Made by a program: the position numbers and the translations under genes. Positions 8,696-17,436 of a stretch of DNA of 32,873 bases are shown here, piece after piece. The stretch's first letter is position 1. Each line of letters opens with the position of its first letter. The stretch lies in contig CADEFU010000013.1 in the NCBI GenBank assembly GCA_902826695.1, positions 64,001-96,873 of the forward strand. The letters run 5' to 3'. Below the pieces are notes generated by a model. It saw nothing but the letters and a program-made list of their open reading frames with translations, had not been told where the DNA came from and made no database searches. The stretch comes from an uncultured Alphaproteobacteria bacterium. GTDB lineage: Bacteria > Pseudomonadota > Alphaproteobacteria > Micropepsales > Micropepsaceae.

Positions 8696-9693
8696 GTTTT
8701 GGCCCGCCAGTGCGCCAAAATGGCCTTGGCGGCGGCAGCGGGGCTCAAGGTTCCCCTGGCGACGGCGGCTTCGGCTTTAACGAGTTCGGCGCTGGCGGCG
8801 GGGTCTTCGGCCAGGGCAGAGGCCAAACCCTCGCGCAGTTCCGTTTGCAGCCAAGCCACGCGTTGGCCGCGACGTTGGTGCTCCCAGGCACCGGAGGCGG
8901 TGAGCAGGCTACGGAACTTTTCTAAGTCGTTCCAGACTTCAGGGATACCCCTGCCCTCCGGGCTTGAGACGAGGCGGACGTCGGCGAACCAACCGTCGAA
9001 TTTGGGGCGCATGAGGTGGAGAGCGGCCCGGTAGTCTGCCGCGGCGCGGTTTGCCGCCGCCACCAAATCGCCGTCGGCCTTGGTCACGACGACGAGATCG
9101 GCAAGCTCCATGATACCGCGCTTGATGCCTTGCAGATCGTCGCCGCCGCCCGGCGACACGAGTACCAAGAACATATCCACCATGTCGGCGACGGCGGTTT
9201 CGGATTGGCCAACACCCACCGTCTCCACGAGTACGACATCGAAGCCTGCCGCTTCGACGAGGAGCATCGTTTCGCGCGTGCGACGCGCGACGCCACCAAG
9301 CGTTGTGCCTGCCGGCGACGGACGAATGAAGGCGTTCGGATCCTGCGCAAGTTTCACCATGCGTGTCTTGTCGCCCAGGATCGAACCGCCCGATCGGCGC
9401 GACGACGGATCGACGGCGAGCACGGCGACTTTGTGTCCCCGCTGAGTTAGCCACGTGCCCAACGCTTCAACGAAAGTTGATTTCCCGACACCTGGGGCGC
9501 CGGACAGGCCGATGCGCACCGCTTTGCCGGTATGGGGTAGGCTGGCGTTCACCACAGCGGCAGCGGCCGCTTCGTCTTTGCTGCGCCTCGATTCGATGAG
9601 GGTGATGGCTTTCGCCAAAGCCCTTCGATCGCCTGCAACCAGGGCGTCCGTTAAGTCCTTGATTTTGGCTTCTTCGGATGAATGGGTGTTCAT
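8692..9693 (-). CDS. meaB: Methylmalonyl-CoA mutase-associated GTPase MeaB
   Basis: MeaB (ArgK/MMAA family) is a G3E GTPase that gates cofactor loading and protects adenosylcobalamin-dependent methylmalonyl-CoA mutase from inactivation. The 333-residue product has Walker [11 protein letters not shown] (about 64-73, Lys71), the switch motif [10 protein letters not shown], and the G4 motif [24 protein letters not shown] and [13 protein letters not shown] are family hallmarks. I chose ATG 9693; an upstream in-frame ATG at 9765 would add 24 unrelated residues. The ribosome site is weak. The mutase it should serve is in this window, but about 8 kb away in another unit. Confidence 0.93.
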   Translation of the reverse strand: MNTHSSEEAKIKDLTDALVAGDRRALAKAITLIESRRSKDEAAAAAVVNASLPHTGKAVRIGLSGAPGVGKSTFVEALGTWLTQRGHKVAVLAVDPSSRRSGGSILGDKTRMVKLAQDPNAFIRPSPAGTTLGGVARRTRETMLLVEAAGFDVVLVETVGVGQSETAVADMVDMFLVLVSPGGGDDLQGIKRGIMELADLVVVTKADGDLVAAANRAAADYRAALHLMRPKFDGWFADVRLVSSPEGRGIPEVWNDLEKFRSLLTASGAWEHQRRGQRVAWLQTELREGLASALAEDPAASAELVKAEAAVARGTLSPAAAAKAILAHWRAKT

Positions 9694-9827
9694 GATATTG
9701 GTGACGATTGCAGCTTGAAGAATGGACGAATTTTCCGCCACAATTCGAACAACGCGGCCGACCATATAGCCGGTCCCGTTGGAACGCCACGTTCAACTGT
9801 CTGCCCATTGTCGAGGTTTGTAGATCG

Positions 9828-10676
9828 ATGCTGAAACGTTTGATGCTTGCGACGACGATCGCGCTTATGCCCGTAGCCGCGTTCGCGGAGGAGGCTTCGA
9901 TGACGCCTGTGTCCGCGCCAGCGGCGGGCGGCCCGACCAGCTCCGTGCAGCTTGTTTGGCAAGTCTATCTCGGCGGGTTCAATCTCGGGAACGTCGGCAT
10001 CAAGTCGAGCTTCAACGGCAACTCCTATTCGGCTGTCTCGCGGCTTAAGACCGCCGGCGTCGTGAACTCGTTCTATGAAGCGATCATCGACGCGAACTCG
10101 GTCGGCACGGTGGGCGCCGGGGCGCTGACGCCGAAGAAGTACATGTCGAACACCGTCAACGAGAAGCAATCGCAGAAGGTCGACCTGACCTACACGGCAT
10201 CGGGCATCGAGCTTGAGGCCCAGCCCGCTTACAACACATCGCGCTTTCCGGTGAGCGAAGATCAGAAGCGCGGCACGCTGGACCCGCTCTCGGGGCTCGT
10301 CTATTCGCTGTCGGGCGTTTCGCTCTCGGCTGCGAAGCCTTGCGGGGACACGGTTCGCGTGTTCGACGGTCGGCGGCGCTACGACATCGAGCTGAAACCC
10401 GCGGGCGCTGAGAACGTTAAGTCCGATGGCGGCTATTCCGGTCCGGCGCAGAAGTGCACGGTCGTGTACAAGCAACTCGCCGGCTTCAAGCCGAACTTGA
10501 ACAAAGGCAAGTCGCTTCCCGCGATCAACGTCTGGTTCGCGAAGATGGAAACCTCTGCCGGCGGGCCGGTGAAAACATTCGTTGTGCCGGTCAAGATCAT
10601 GACCGAGACGCCGTACGGCGTGGCGCTCGCCCACGCGCGCAAGATCACGATCGACGGCACGCAGAAGACGAGCTGA
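9828..10676 (+). CDS. DUF3108 domain-containing exported protein
   Basis: The 282-residue product begins MLKRLMLATTIALMPVAAFAEEA, a clean signal peptide with an AFA cleavage site, so it is probably periplasmic. The body starts with SVQLVWQVYLGGFNLGNVGIKSSF, followed by SAVSRLKTAGVVNSFYEA and a C-terminal region with alternating beta-strand character, the pattern of DUF3108. The function of this family is unknown. I chose ATG 9828 for the signal peptide; the open frame extends upstream to 9708 but without coding character. DUF3108 genes often lie beside rpmB in alphaproteobacteria, as here. The divergent meaB starts 134 bases upstream. Confidence 0.82.
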   Translation: MLKRLMLATTIALMPVAAFAEEASMTPVSAPAAGGPTSSVQLVWQVYLGGFNLGNVGIKSSFNGNSYSAVSRLKTAGVVNSFYEAIIDANSVGTVGAGALTPKKYMSNTVNEKQSQKVDLTYTASGIELEAQPAYNTSRFPVSEDQKRGTLDPLSGLVYSLSGVSLSAAKPCGDTVRVFDGRRRYDIELKPAGAENVKSDGGYSGPAQKCTVVYKQLAGFKPNLNKGKSLPAINVWFAKMETSAGGPVKTFVVPVKIMTETPYGVALAHARKITIDGTQKTS

Positions 10677-10720
10677 CGCGCAACAGATACGAGCCCACAA
10701 GTTTGGCTCCGAGAAGACGC

Positions 10721-10756
10721 AATGGGCCTCTCGTTCAACGGAACGTGGGGCCCATT
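10721..10756 (+). terminator. Long near-perfect hairpin after the DUF3108 gene
   Basis: Two 16-base arms (10721-10736 and 10741-10756) pair with one wobble and one mismatch around an AACG loop. The outer arms are AATGGGCC and GGCCCATT and the inner ones CGTTC and GAACG. It begins 45 bases after the DUF3108 stop. Only a short pyrimidine stretch (ACTTTGTCC) follows, so it is a probable but not canonical intrinsic terminator. Confidence 0.55.
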
Positions 10757-10823
10757 AACTTTGTCCTGCGTCGGCCACGGCGGAGAGAGCGCCGTTGCTT
10801 CGGCTTTCTTGCTAACCAAGCTC

Positions 10824-10854
10824 TCTAAGCGTGTTTTCATGCGCTGCGCTTAGA
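10824..10854. repeat. Inverted repeat upstream of the YfbM-like gene
   Basis: TCTAAGCG (10824-10831) and CGCTTAGA (10847-10854) are perfect inverted copies 15 bases apart. They end 31 bases before the ATG at 10886 and lie where a promoter or operator would be expected. I see no clear promoter boxes around them. Confidence 0.4.
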
Positions 10855-10885
10855 CTCGCCCTTCCAGCCGGAGGAGTGGGTTTCC

Positions 10886-11344
10886 ATGAGCATGACACTC
10901 AGTTTGAAGCAGGCGAGCGAGATGGACCTGGCGCGCATGGCGCGCGAGGGCGTGGACGAAGAGCTGTTGATGAGCGCGCGGGACGCGCTCGATCTCGACA
11001 AGTCGTGGCACCTTTTGCACTACGTGTTTACAGGGAGCGCCTGGGACGGACCGATGCCGGCGGCAGCTTTGCTGTCGGGCGGGCGCGAGGTCGGCGAGGA
11101 TTTGGGCTATGGGCCGGCGCGCGTGCTTTCGCCCAAAGAGACGAAAGAGTTCGCGCAGTTTCTCGGCATGCAGACCGAGGCGCAGCTTGCCAAGAAGATC
11201 AACGTACCGGCGATGCAGCGGTTGGAGATCTATGCCGCCGATGCGGATTCGACCGAGGATCTCGATCACTATTTCCCGCAGCTCAAGTCCTACGTGGCCG
11301 ACGCCGCGGCAAAGGGACAAGGGCTTGTGATTTGGATGAGTTAA
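10886..11344 (+). CDS. YfbM family protein (DUF1877)
   Basis: The 152-residue product matches the YfbM/DUF1877 family: MSMTLSLKQASEMDL at the start, LDLDKSWHLLHYVFTGSAWDG in the core, GEDLGYGPARVLSPKETKEF, and the closing aromatic-rich stretch LKSYVADAAAKGQGLVIWM. The function is unknown; structural work on the family shows a small alpha/beta fold without an obvious active site. It is cytoplasmic with no signal peptide. ATG 10886 has GAGGAG about 9 bases upstream. It stands alone on the plus strand between the DUF3108 gene and the convergent terC. Confidence 0.88.
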   Translation: MSMTLSLKQASEMDLARMAREGVDEELLMSARDALDLDKSWHLLHYVFTGSAWDGPMPAAALLSGGREVGEDLGYGPARVLSPKETKEFAQFLGMQTEAQLAKKINVPAMQRLEIYAADADSTEDLDHYFPQLKSYVADAAAKGQGLVIWMS

Positions 11345-11346
11345 AC

Positions 11347-11399
11347 GGCCGGGAGCGAGGGGCCCCGGCCTGGCGCCGCGCATCAAGGTGCGCGACGCC
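11347..11399. terminator. Two GC-rich hairpins between the YfbM-like gene and terC
   Basis: GGCCGGG (11347-11353) pairs with CCCGGCC (11364-11370). A second stem follows at 11372-11399, with GGCG/CGCC and GCGCA/TGCGC arms separated by a small internal loop. They start three bases after the YfbM-like stop and end 25 bases before the terC stop. No T-run is present, so a bidirectional terminator is inferred only from position and stability. Confidence 0.45.
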
Positions 11400-11423
11400 A
11401 TCAAGCTCCCGGCGAACTGGCGG

Positions 11424-12200
11424 TCAGCCGTCGGATGCCGCCGGCTGATTGGCCAATTCGGCCTGCTTTTTCCTCTTCGCGCGCGTCCGCGCCAACATGT
11501 TCAGACCTTCGACCAGCGCGGAGAAGCCCATCGCGGCATAGATGTAGCCCTTGGGAACGTGGAAGCCGAAACCGTCGGCGATCAGCGCCATGCCGATCAT
11601 CAACAGGAAGCTTAAGGCCAGCATCACGATCGTCGGGTTCGCTTGGATGAAGTTCGCAAGCGGGGTCGCGGCCACCATCATGATCAACACGGTCACGATC
11701 ACGGCAATCACCATGATCGGAATATGATCGGTCATGCCGACGGCAGTGATGATGCTGTCGATCGAAAAGACGAGGTCGAGCAGGATGATCTGACCGATCG
11801 CCGCCGAGAACGCCATCGTGGCCACGCGCGTGTCGAACACGTCGCCCGTCTCGTCGGGGTCTACGTTGTGGTGAATCTCCTTCGTCGCTTTCCAAACCAG
11901 AAACAGGCCGCCGGCGATCAGGATCAGGTCGCGCCAGGAGAAGCCATGACCGAAAGCGGTGAACAGCGGCTCCGTCAGCTGCACGATGATCGCGATGGTG
12001 CTCAACAGCGCCAAACGCATGATGAGCGCGAGGCCGATACCGATCCGCCGCGCGCGTTCGCGGTCGGCTTCGGGCAGCTTGTTCGTGAGGATCGAGATGA
12101 AAATCAGATTGTCGATGCCGAGCACGACTTCCATCGCGATCAGCGTAACCAGGGCCACCCATGCCGCGGGGTCGGCGGCAAGTTGCATCAAGTATTCCAT
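11424..12200 (-). CDS. TerC family integral membrane protein
   Basis: The 258-residue product is a TerC-family membrane protein with about seven hydrophobic segments. The two family motifs with membrane aspartates are visible: [14 protein letters not shown] near residue 25-38 and [19 protein letters not shown] near 140-158. Family members have been linked to tellurite resistance, manganese export and metalation of secreted proteins. It has no CBS domains. ATG 12200 has GAGGA about 6-9 bases upstream. I looked for a yybP-ykoY manganese riboswitch in the leader and did not see its conserved bases. The tail is basic ([13 protein letters not shown]), consistent with a cytoplasmic end. Confidence 0.88.
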   Translation of the reverse strand: MEYLMQLAADPAAWVALVTLIAMEVVLGIDNLIFISILTNKLPEADRERARRIGIGLALIMRLALLSTIAIIVQLTEPLFTAFGHGFSWRDLILIAGGLFLVWKATKEIHHNVDPDETGDVFDTRVATMAFSAAIGQIILLDLVFSIDSIITAVGMTDHIPIMVIAVIVTVLIMMVAATPLANFIQANPTIVMLALSFLLMIGMALIADGFGFHVPKGYIYAAMGFSALVEGLNMLARTRAKRKKQAELANQPAASDG

Positions 12201-12407
12201 TAGGATCCTCGTGGAGATTCGAAAGCGGGAAGGATTTGCCCGATATTTCCCTTTTTCTCCAGTGCGGAGAGACGGCGCGTACCGGAACGCCGGGCGTGCT
12301 CGCAGTCACACGGGTGTTGAAAGCTATACCACAAGGGTAGGCGCGGCGGCACTTCGGAGCCGAAAATACACGTCGTTCGCGGGGTGATTCGCCCTGCCGG
12401 GGCGTGC

Positions 12408-14924
12408 ATGAGCTTTTCGCGCATCTTGAGAAAAACCGAGCAGCTGCTCGTTCGATGGGTCGAAGAACCCATCGGCGTGACGGTGCCGCTGGGTGCATTC
12501 CTGGCGGTGTGGCTACCGCCGCAGATGCCCGACATGTTTGCGGGCATGGAAATGCCGCTTGGCGCTTGGCACGTCGCGGCTCGGCCGTTGCTGTTTGCTC
12601 TGTCGGCGACGCTTCTGGGCTTGAGCGCTTGGTTTTGGACGCGCGCCGCGTTGAGCGCGCGGCATCATCATCACGAGAGCGACCGTACCCGCATCCTGCG
12701 CAAGCGGGCGATGCGCGAAGGGATCCTCGACGAAGAGGACCACCGGCGCGCAAGCCATCATGGGCGGACGAAGGAAGACGAAGACGTTGCGTGGTCGGAG
12801 GAGTGGGCGCCGAGGCTTGCGCTGCTGTTCGCCGGCGGCATCACAGTGCTTCCCATCTTGTTTGCGATCAGCACAGGACAATTTTCGGCCGGATTGATCG
12901 GCGGGGAGTTGATGAGCTTTGGCCTCGTGGGGCTGCTCTTCATGTTCGTCGTCTATCGTACCGAGTTCCGCTGGATGGTCGCGTTCGATGCACCGGCATG
13001 GATGCTCAAGACGCGGGCGACGCGCATTCTCGCCGATGCGCCGTTCGGGTGGCCGTTCGCGGTGCTGTCGCTTTTGTGCAGCGCAATTGCACTCGTCGTC
13101 GTCGGGGTCGCCCCCGGGTTCGTGGCGCAGTTCGACGCGCCGACGACGGCTATCGCGGCGCTCGCGTTTGCCGTGGGGCCGCTCGTCATCGCGCTCGCCA
13201 TCATGCGCGGCGTCGTGGAGCAGGCGATCTATTTCGTGCGCTGGCTCGTAAACCGGTTCGAGCCGGTGCACCTGATGCCGGGCGAAGCAAACCGGATGAA
13301 GCGCATGGCGAACGGCGTCGGAACGGTGCTGCTCGCGCTTTGGTTCCTGTCGCCGCCGTGGGTGTTTGAAAAGCACGTCGTGCCGCTGACGACGACGCAG
13401 ATCGTGGAGCCTTCGAACGGGGGGGCCTGCGCGCCGCTCGGGCCTTCGGGACAACGCAGCATCTGCCGCCCGGATTTGCGCGCGGCATTGCACGACTGGA
13501 TCGCTGCTCGTCGGCGTGCGTCGCCCGGCGCCGGCGAACGCTTGCCGCTGGTGATCGTGGCGGCTGAAGGCGGAGCGAGCCGCGCAGCGGTATGGCTACT
13601 GGCCTCGATGAGGATGCTCGACAACAGGACGAATGGCGACTTCGGACGCCACTTGTTCGCGATCAGCGGCGTGTCGGGCGGGAGCCTGGGGGCTGCAACC
13701 TATGCGCGGATGTTGCGGGCGAAGGGGCGCGCCGACGGCTCGCTCGATTGGGAGGATCCGGACACGCGCCGCGCGCTCGCGCGGATCGGTACGAGCGATC
13801 TCCTTGCGGGTACGATCGCGACCTACTTCTTGAACGACATGTTCGGCAGCATGGTCGGACCCATGTGGACGTGGGCGCGCGTACCGGATCGTAACGCCGT
13901 GCTTGAACACACGTTCGACGATCTGTGGGACGGAAACCGCGGCTTTGCCCTGCCCCGGCATGCGCGGAGCGGCTTCTTGGGGTTGCGCTTCTCGGCGCAG
14001 GGCGAGAGCCGGATGCCGGTGGAGTTGCTGCCGCATTTGCTTTTGAACGGGACAGACGTGACTACGGGGCGGCGGCTTATCACCTCGACCATGCGCTGGC
14101 ACGCACGCAATCCGCTGTTTGCCGACGCGGGCGACTTCGTGCGGATGACCACGCGCGACATCGAACTTTCGACAGCCGTCACGAATTCGGCGCGCTTTCC
14201 GTTCGTCTCGCCGGCTGGCCGGTTCGTGAACGCGAGCACGGGTACCGCGCATCAGATCATCGACGGCGGCTATTTCGAAAACTATGGCGCGCGGACCGTA
14301 TGGGAACTCGCACGCGCGATCGAGGCGTTGGTCGAGGAGGACCCCTCTCTCAACGTCGTGCCCATCGTGGTCGTGGTGAGCAACGACCTCGATGCGGATC
14401 AGCCGCCGCGCCATGTGCGCGGGAAATGCCGGCCGATGCTGGAGGATGCCGCGCATGATGGCGGGCAGGTCACCGTGCGCTGCGACGACCCGTTGCCGGG
14501 CGACAGTTGTGCGGAAGCGACGTATGCGTCGTTGGCACCGCAGCTTCGGCCGCAGGACCGCTCGCTGGTGCCGCAATCGCTCGCACCGATCCTGGGGCTT
14601 GCCGCGACGCGCAGTGCACATGGGCGCGATGCGCTGAACATCCTGAAGCGCGATTTCTGCCGGGCGCAAACGGAGGCGGAGGACGATCCAAAGGTGCGGA
14701 TGATCCATGTCGCGCTGCCGAAGCCCGATCCTGAGCGCGGCGAGGCTGCGCCGATGAACTGGGTGTTGAACCCGGCGGCGTGCGACTACATGCTGAACCG
14801 CGCACCGTGGCTTTCGTTCAACGTGCGCCAAGGCGAGCGTTTGAGAGAGACACTCGATGCCGTACTTGGCGTGAGCCTGCGCGCGACGCAAATGGAGCCG
14901 CCGGCCGCGATCGCGTGCAGGTGA
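12408..14924 (+). CDS. Membrane-anchored patatin-like phospholipase
   Basis: The 838-residue product combines a membrane region with a patatin domain. Residues about 20-340 hold six or seven hydrophobic segments (for example PLLFALSATLLGLSAWFW and LVGLLFMFVVY), with a charged loop containing four consecutive histidines near 85. The C-terminal part carries the patatin elements: EGGASR (387-392, oxyanion region), the nucleophile elbow SGVSGGS with Ser423, and DGG with Asp619 completing the Ser-Asp dyad. Predicted activity is lipid acyl hydrolysis. ATG 12408 is chosen over an in-frame GTG at 12384; neither has a strong ribosome site. It diverges from terC and its stop is three bases from that of convergent rmuC. 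Confidence 0.82.
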   Translation: MSFSRILRKTEQLLVRWVEEPIGVTVPLGAFLAVWLPPQMPDMFAGMEMPLGAWHVAARPLLFALSATLLGLSAWFWTRAALSARHHHHESDRTRILRKRAMREGILDEEDHRRASHHGRTKEDEDVAWSEEWAPRLALLFAGGITVLPILFAISTGQFSAGLIGGELMSFGLVGLLFMFVVYRTEFRWMVAFDAPAWMLKTRATRILADAPFGWPFAVLSLLCSAIALVVVGVAPGFVAQFDAPTTAIAALAFAVGPLVIALAIMRGVVEQAIYFVRWLVNRFEPVHLMPGEANRMKRMANGVGTVLLALWFLSPPWVFEKHVVPLTTTQIVEPSNGGACAPLGPSGQRSICRPDLRAALHDWIAARRRASPGAGERLPLVIVAAEGGASRAAVWLLASMRMLDNRTNGDFGRHLFAISGVSGGSLGAATYARMLRAKGRADGSLDWEDPDTRRALARIGTSDLLAGTIATYFLNDMFGSMVGPMWTWARVPDRNAVLEHTFDDLWDGNRGFALPRHARSGFLGLRFSAQGESRMPVELLPHLLLNGTDVTTGRRLITSTMRWHARNPLFADAGDFVRMTTRDIELSTAVTNSARFPFVSPAGRFVNASTGTAHQIIDGGYFENYGARTVWELARAIEALVEEDPSLNVVPIVVVVSNDLDADQPPRHVRGKCRPMLEDAAHDGGQVTVRCDDPLPGDSCAEATYASLAPQLRPQDRSLVPQSLAPILGLAATRSAHGRDALNILKRDFCRAQTEAEDDPKVRMIHVALPKPDPERGEAAPMNWVLNPAACDYMLNRAPWLSFNVRQGERLRETLDAVLGVSLRATQMEPPAAIACR

Positions 14925-14927
14925 CCT

Positions 14928-16379
14928 CTACTGCAGGCGGCGCAGCGGAACGGGGTCTTCCGATTCTTCGGGCGGAACAAGATCGAGTGTCGGTTGCGCG
15001 CCGGCCGGCAGATCGGTGACTTCGACTTGCCGCAATTTGCGCTCGACCGCTCGCGTGCGGACGCCGACATCGTGGATCGTCTTCTGGGCCGACTGGAGTT
15101 GCTTGTCGAGCTTGTCCCAGACCTCGGCGTAGCGCTGGAACTCGGCCTTTGCTTCGCCGAGCACGCGCCAGACTTCGCTTGAGCGCTTCTGGATCGCGAG
15201 CGTGCGGAAGCCCATTTGCAGGCTGTTCAACAACGCATGCAGCGTCGTTGGCCCCGCGACGGTGACGCGGTGCTTCGACTGCAGCCGCGCGACAAGGCCG
15301 GGCGCGCGCATCGCTTCGGCGAACAGCCCTTCGGTCGGCAGGTACATGACGGCGAAATCGGTCGTCGCGGGCGGGCGAATGTACTTCGAGGAGATGCGCT
15401 TCGCCTCATTCTCGATCACGCCGGCGAGTTCGTCCGAAGCGGCGCGGATCTCGTCGCTGTTGCCGGCATCCCAGGCGGCCATAAGGCGCTCGTAAGTTTC
15501 CTTCGGGAACTTCGCGTCGATGGGGAGCAGCACGTCGGCGCCTTCGGAGGCGCCCGGCATACGCACGGCGTACTCGACCATTTCGGTCGCGCCGACTTCG
15601 ACCTTTGCGTTCTTCACGTATTGGTCGCGCGCGAGCATCTGTTCGAGCATCGCGCCGAGCTGGACTTCGGCCCAGCCTCCGCGATCCTTCACGTTCGACA
15701 TGACGCGTTTCAGGTCGCCAACACCGATCGCGAGCGTTTGCATTTCGCCCAAGCCCTTGTGCACCATCTCAAGGCGTTCGGAGACGAGCGCGAAGCTGTC
15801 GCCCAACCGCTTCTCCAGCGTACCCTGCAGCTTTTCTTCGACGGTCGCGCGCATGGCGTCGAGCTTCTGTTCGTTGTCGGCGCGCAGGTGATCGAGGCGC
15901 TCGGTCACGGTTTGGCGCAGCGCTTCCTGTGTGATCGCGTTCGCGTCGGCGAGTGCTTTGACGTCGGTCTTCAGGCCCTCGCCGAAGGAGGCGATCGTTT
16001 TGCGCAGCTCGTCGCGCAGGGCGGTCGCGAACTCCGCGTGCGTCCGGACAAATTCCTCGAAGCGCTTGTCCACTGCCGTGCGGCCGTCGGAGACGGAGGA
16101 TTGAACCGAGGCGCCGAACTTCAGGATCCCCTCGCCCACTTCCTTGCGCAGGTCGCGGCCGCGGTCGGCCGATTCCTTGCGCATGTTCTGATGCTCGTCG
16201 CGGACGGCGCGTTCGGTGCGCTCTGCCAGGTCGGCGATGCGCTCAAGCCGCTTGTCGATTTCGCGCGCGACGCCGCCTTTTCCGCCAGCAAAGCCCGAGA
16301 GCCAGAGCACGAGATGGATCGTCGCAATGACAATCGTGAGCGCTATCGCAAGCACGAACAAAATGGTGAGCCAGTCCAT
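14928..16379 (-). CDS. rmuC: DNA recombination protein RmuC
   Basis: The 483-residue product has the RmuC layout: an N-terminal membrane helix (about 4-28), a long charged coiled-coil region (about 40-220), and the conserved nuclease-like domain with GGWAEVQLGAMLEQML, LLPIDAKFPKETYERL and GPTTLHALLNSLQMGFRTLAI. RmuC is thought to limit inverted-repeat recombination and its core resembles the PD-(D/E)xK fold; D and K in DAKFP fit the catalytic pattern. ATG 16379 has GAGGAG about 8 bases upstream. It is divergent from the following lipoprotein gene by 116 bases. Confidence 0.93.
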   Translation of the reverse strand: MDWLTILFVLAIALTIVIATIHLVLWLSGFAGGKGGVAREIDKRLERIADLAERTERAVRDEHQNMRKESADRGRDLRKEVGEGILKFGASVQSSVSDGRTAVDKRFEEFVRTHAEFATALRDELRKTIASFGEGLKTDVKALADANAITQEALRQTVTERLDHLRADNEQKLDAMRATVEEKLQGTLEKRLGDSFALVSERLEMVHKGLGEMQTLAIGVGDLKRVMSNVKDRGGWAEVQLGAMLEQMLARDQYVKNAKVEVGATEMVEYAVRMPGASEGADVLLPIDAKFPKETYERLMAAWDAGNSDEIRAASDELAGVIENEAKRISSKYIRPPATTDFAVMYLPTEGLFAEAMRAPGLVARLQSKHRVTVAGPTTLHALLNSLQMGFRTLAIQKRSSEVWRVLGEAKAEFQRYAEVWDKLDKQLQSAQKTIHDVGVRTRAVERKLRQVEVTDLPAGAQPTLDLVPPEESEDPVPLRRLQ

Positions 16380-16495
16380 GGCCGAATCTCCTCAACAGGG
16401 GGCGATTCTAGGGCGCGCCGGTTGGCTTGCCGCCTTAATTCTGCGCTAGAGTTTGCCGAGACTGCGCCGTCCACTTCACCAGGAAGCCCTGCGAA

Positions 16496-17023
16496 ATGCG
16501 TTCAATCCCCAGGAAACTCTCGGTTCTTTTGCTTGTAGGCGCCATTGCAGCGTGCGGACCGCAAGCGCAAAAGCCTGCGGGGCCTGTCGTTACCGGCGAG
16601 GGTTTCGCCGGCGTTAAGTTCGGGATGACGCTCGCGCAGGCGGAGGCGGCGCTCGGGGATAAGCTGAACGCCGTTGGCGAAGGCGAAGGCAATTGCTCGT
16701 ACGTCGAGCCTCAGAATGCGCACAAAGGTGTCTTGTTCATGGTGATCGACGGCACGATCGCGCGTCTTGATGTGCAGGAGACGGACAAGATCGTCACCGA
16801 CACCGGCGCGAAGATCGGTGACAGTGAGAGCCACGTGCTTGGTCTCTACAAGGGGCGCACGCGCGTCGAGGAGCACAAGTACACGGGGCCGGAGGGGCAC
16901 TACGTGCTGGTGCTTGGGCCTGACGGCAAGGCGCAAATCGTGTTTGAGACCGACGGCGGCAAGGTCGTCAGCTACCGCGCGGGCCGGCAGCCCGAAGTCG
17001 AATGGATCGAAGGGTGTTCGTGA
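16496..17023 (+). CDS. Predicted lipoprotein of unknown function
   Basis: The 175-residue product has a lipoprotein signal: MRSIPRKLSVLLLVGAIAAC, with a lipobox-like IAAC placing Cys20 as the lipidated residue. The mature part begins with a proline-rich linker, then GFAGVKFGMTLAQAEAALGD, a motif found in several small exported proteins, followed by mostly beta-strand sequence and a C-terminal cysteine. I cannot assign a function. ATG 16496 has AGGAAG at 16481-16486. Its TGA stop overlaps the ATG of the next gene by one base, so the two exported proteins are translationally linked. Confidence 0.78.
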   Translation: MRSIPRKLSVLLLVGAIAACGPQAQKPAGPVVTGEGFAGVKFGMTLAQAEAALGDKLNAVGEGEGNCSYVEPQNAHKGVLFMVIDGTIARLDVQETDKIVTDTGAKIGDSESHVLGLYKGRTRVEEHKYTGPEGHYVLVLGPDGKAQIVFETDGGKVVSYRAGRQPEVEWIEGCS

Positions 17024-17400
17024 TGAAGCGGTTTGCTGGTTTCTTCGTTTCTACTCTGCTTGCGGCGTCGGGTGTTAGCGCGACTGAGGCTTCGCGCTGC
17101 GACCGGCAGCTCGTGATGCAGATCGACTCCGCCTACATCACGGTCGAGCCGGATGGCGTCACCATCAATGCGTTCGGTGTGGCTGAAAGCGCCGGGTGGA
17201 GCGCGCCGACCCTGATCAAGGCGGGTGAGATCGCGAACGGGGCGGTGACGTCCGACTTCGTCGCCTGCCGTCCGGAGGTATCGGCGCAAGTGCTGACGCC
17301 CATCCAGACAAAGACGAAACTTCCGCTCGGCACGGAGGTCCGTCAGATTGTCGTGCGCACGAAGACGAACGCGATGACGGTTGAGATTACGCGGCGTTGA
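17023..17400 (+). CDS. Small exported protein of unknown function
   Basis: The 125-residue product starts at ATG 17023 inside the TGATG overlap with the upstream lipoprotein gene. Residues 1-27 form a signal peptide (FAGFFVSTLLAASGVSATEAS). The mature part has two cysteines that could form a disulphide (SRCDRQ and FVACRPE) and is rich in valine, threonine and isoleucine, consistent with a beta-rich periplasmic domain. I do not recognise the family. An in-frame codon at 17002 would spoil the signal peptide. Tight coupling suggests a shared envelope role with its neighbour. Confidence 0.72.
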   Translation: MKRFAGFFVSTLLAASGVSATEASRCDRQLVMQIDSAYITVEPDGVTINAFGVAESAGWSAPTLIKAGEIANGAVTSDFVACRPEVSAQVLTPIQTKTKLPLGTEVRQIVVRTKTNAMTVEITRR

Positions 17401-17436
17401 TCTTGCGGCACTCGTTTAGCGCAAAGGGAGAGCCAA

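Noticed and set aside
12201..12407. yybP-ykoY manganese riboswitch upstream of terC
   Set aside because: TerC genes sometimes have one, but the conserved loop bases are not present on the minus strand here.
11401..12753. A 450-codon minus-strand open frame overlapping terC and the patatin start
   Set aside because: It is out of frame with a clear TerC protein over most of its length and has low-complexity Arg/Asp/His content.
12513..13493. Large minus-strand open frame opposite the patatin gene
   Set aside because: Arg-rich shadow sequence without a start signal or motif; the plus-strand frame has clear membrane segments and patatin motifs.
15216..16538. A 440-codon open frame opposite rmuC
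   Set aside because: It is antisense to a full-length, well-conserved RmuC and shows no domain of its own.
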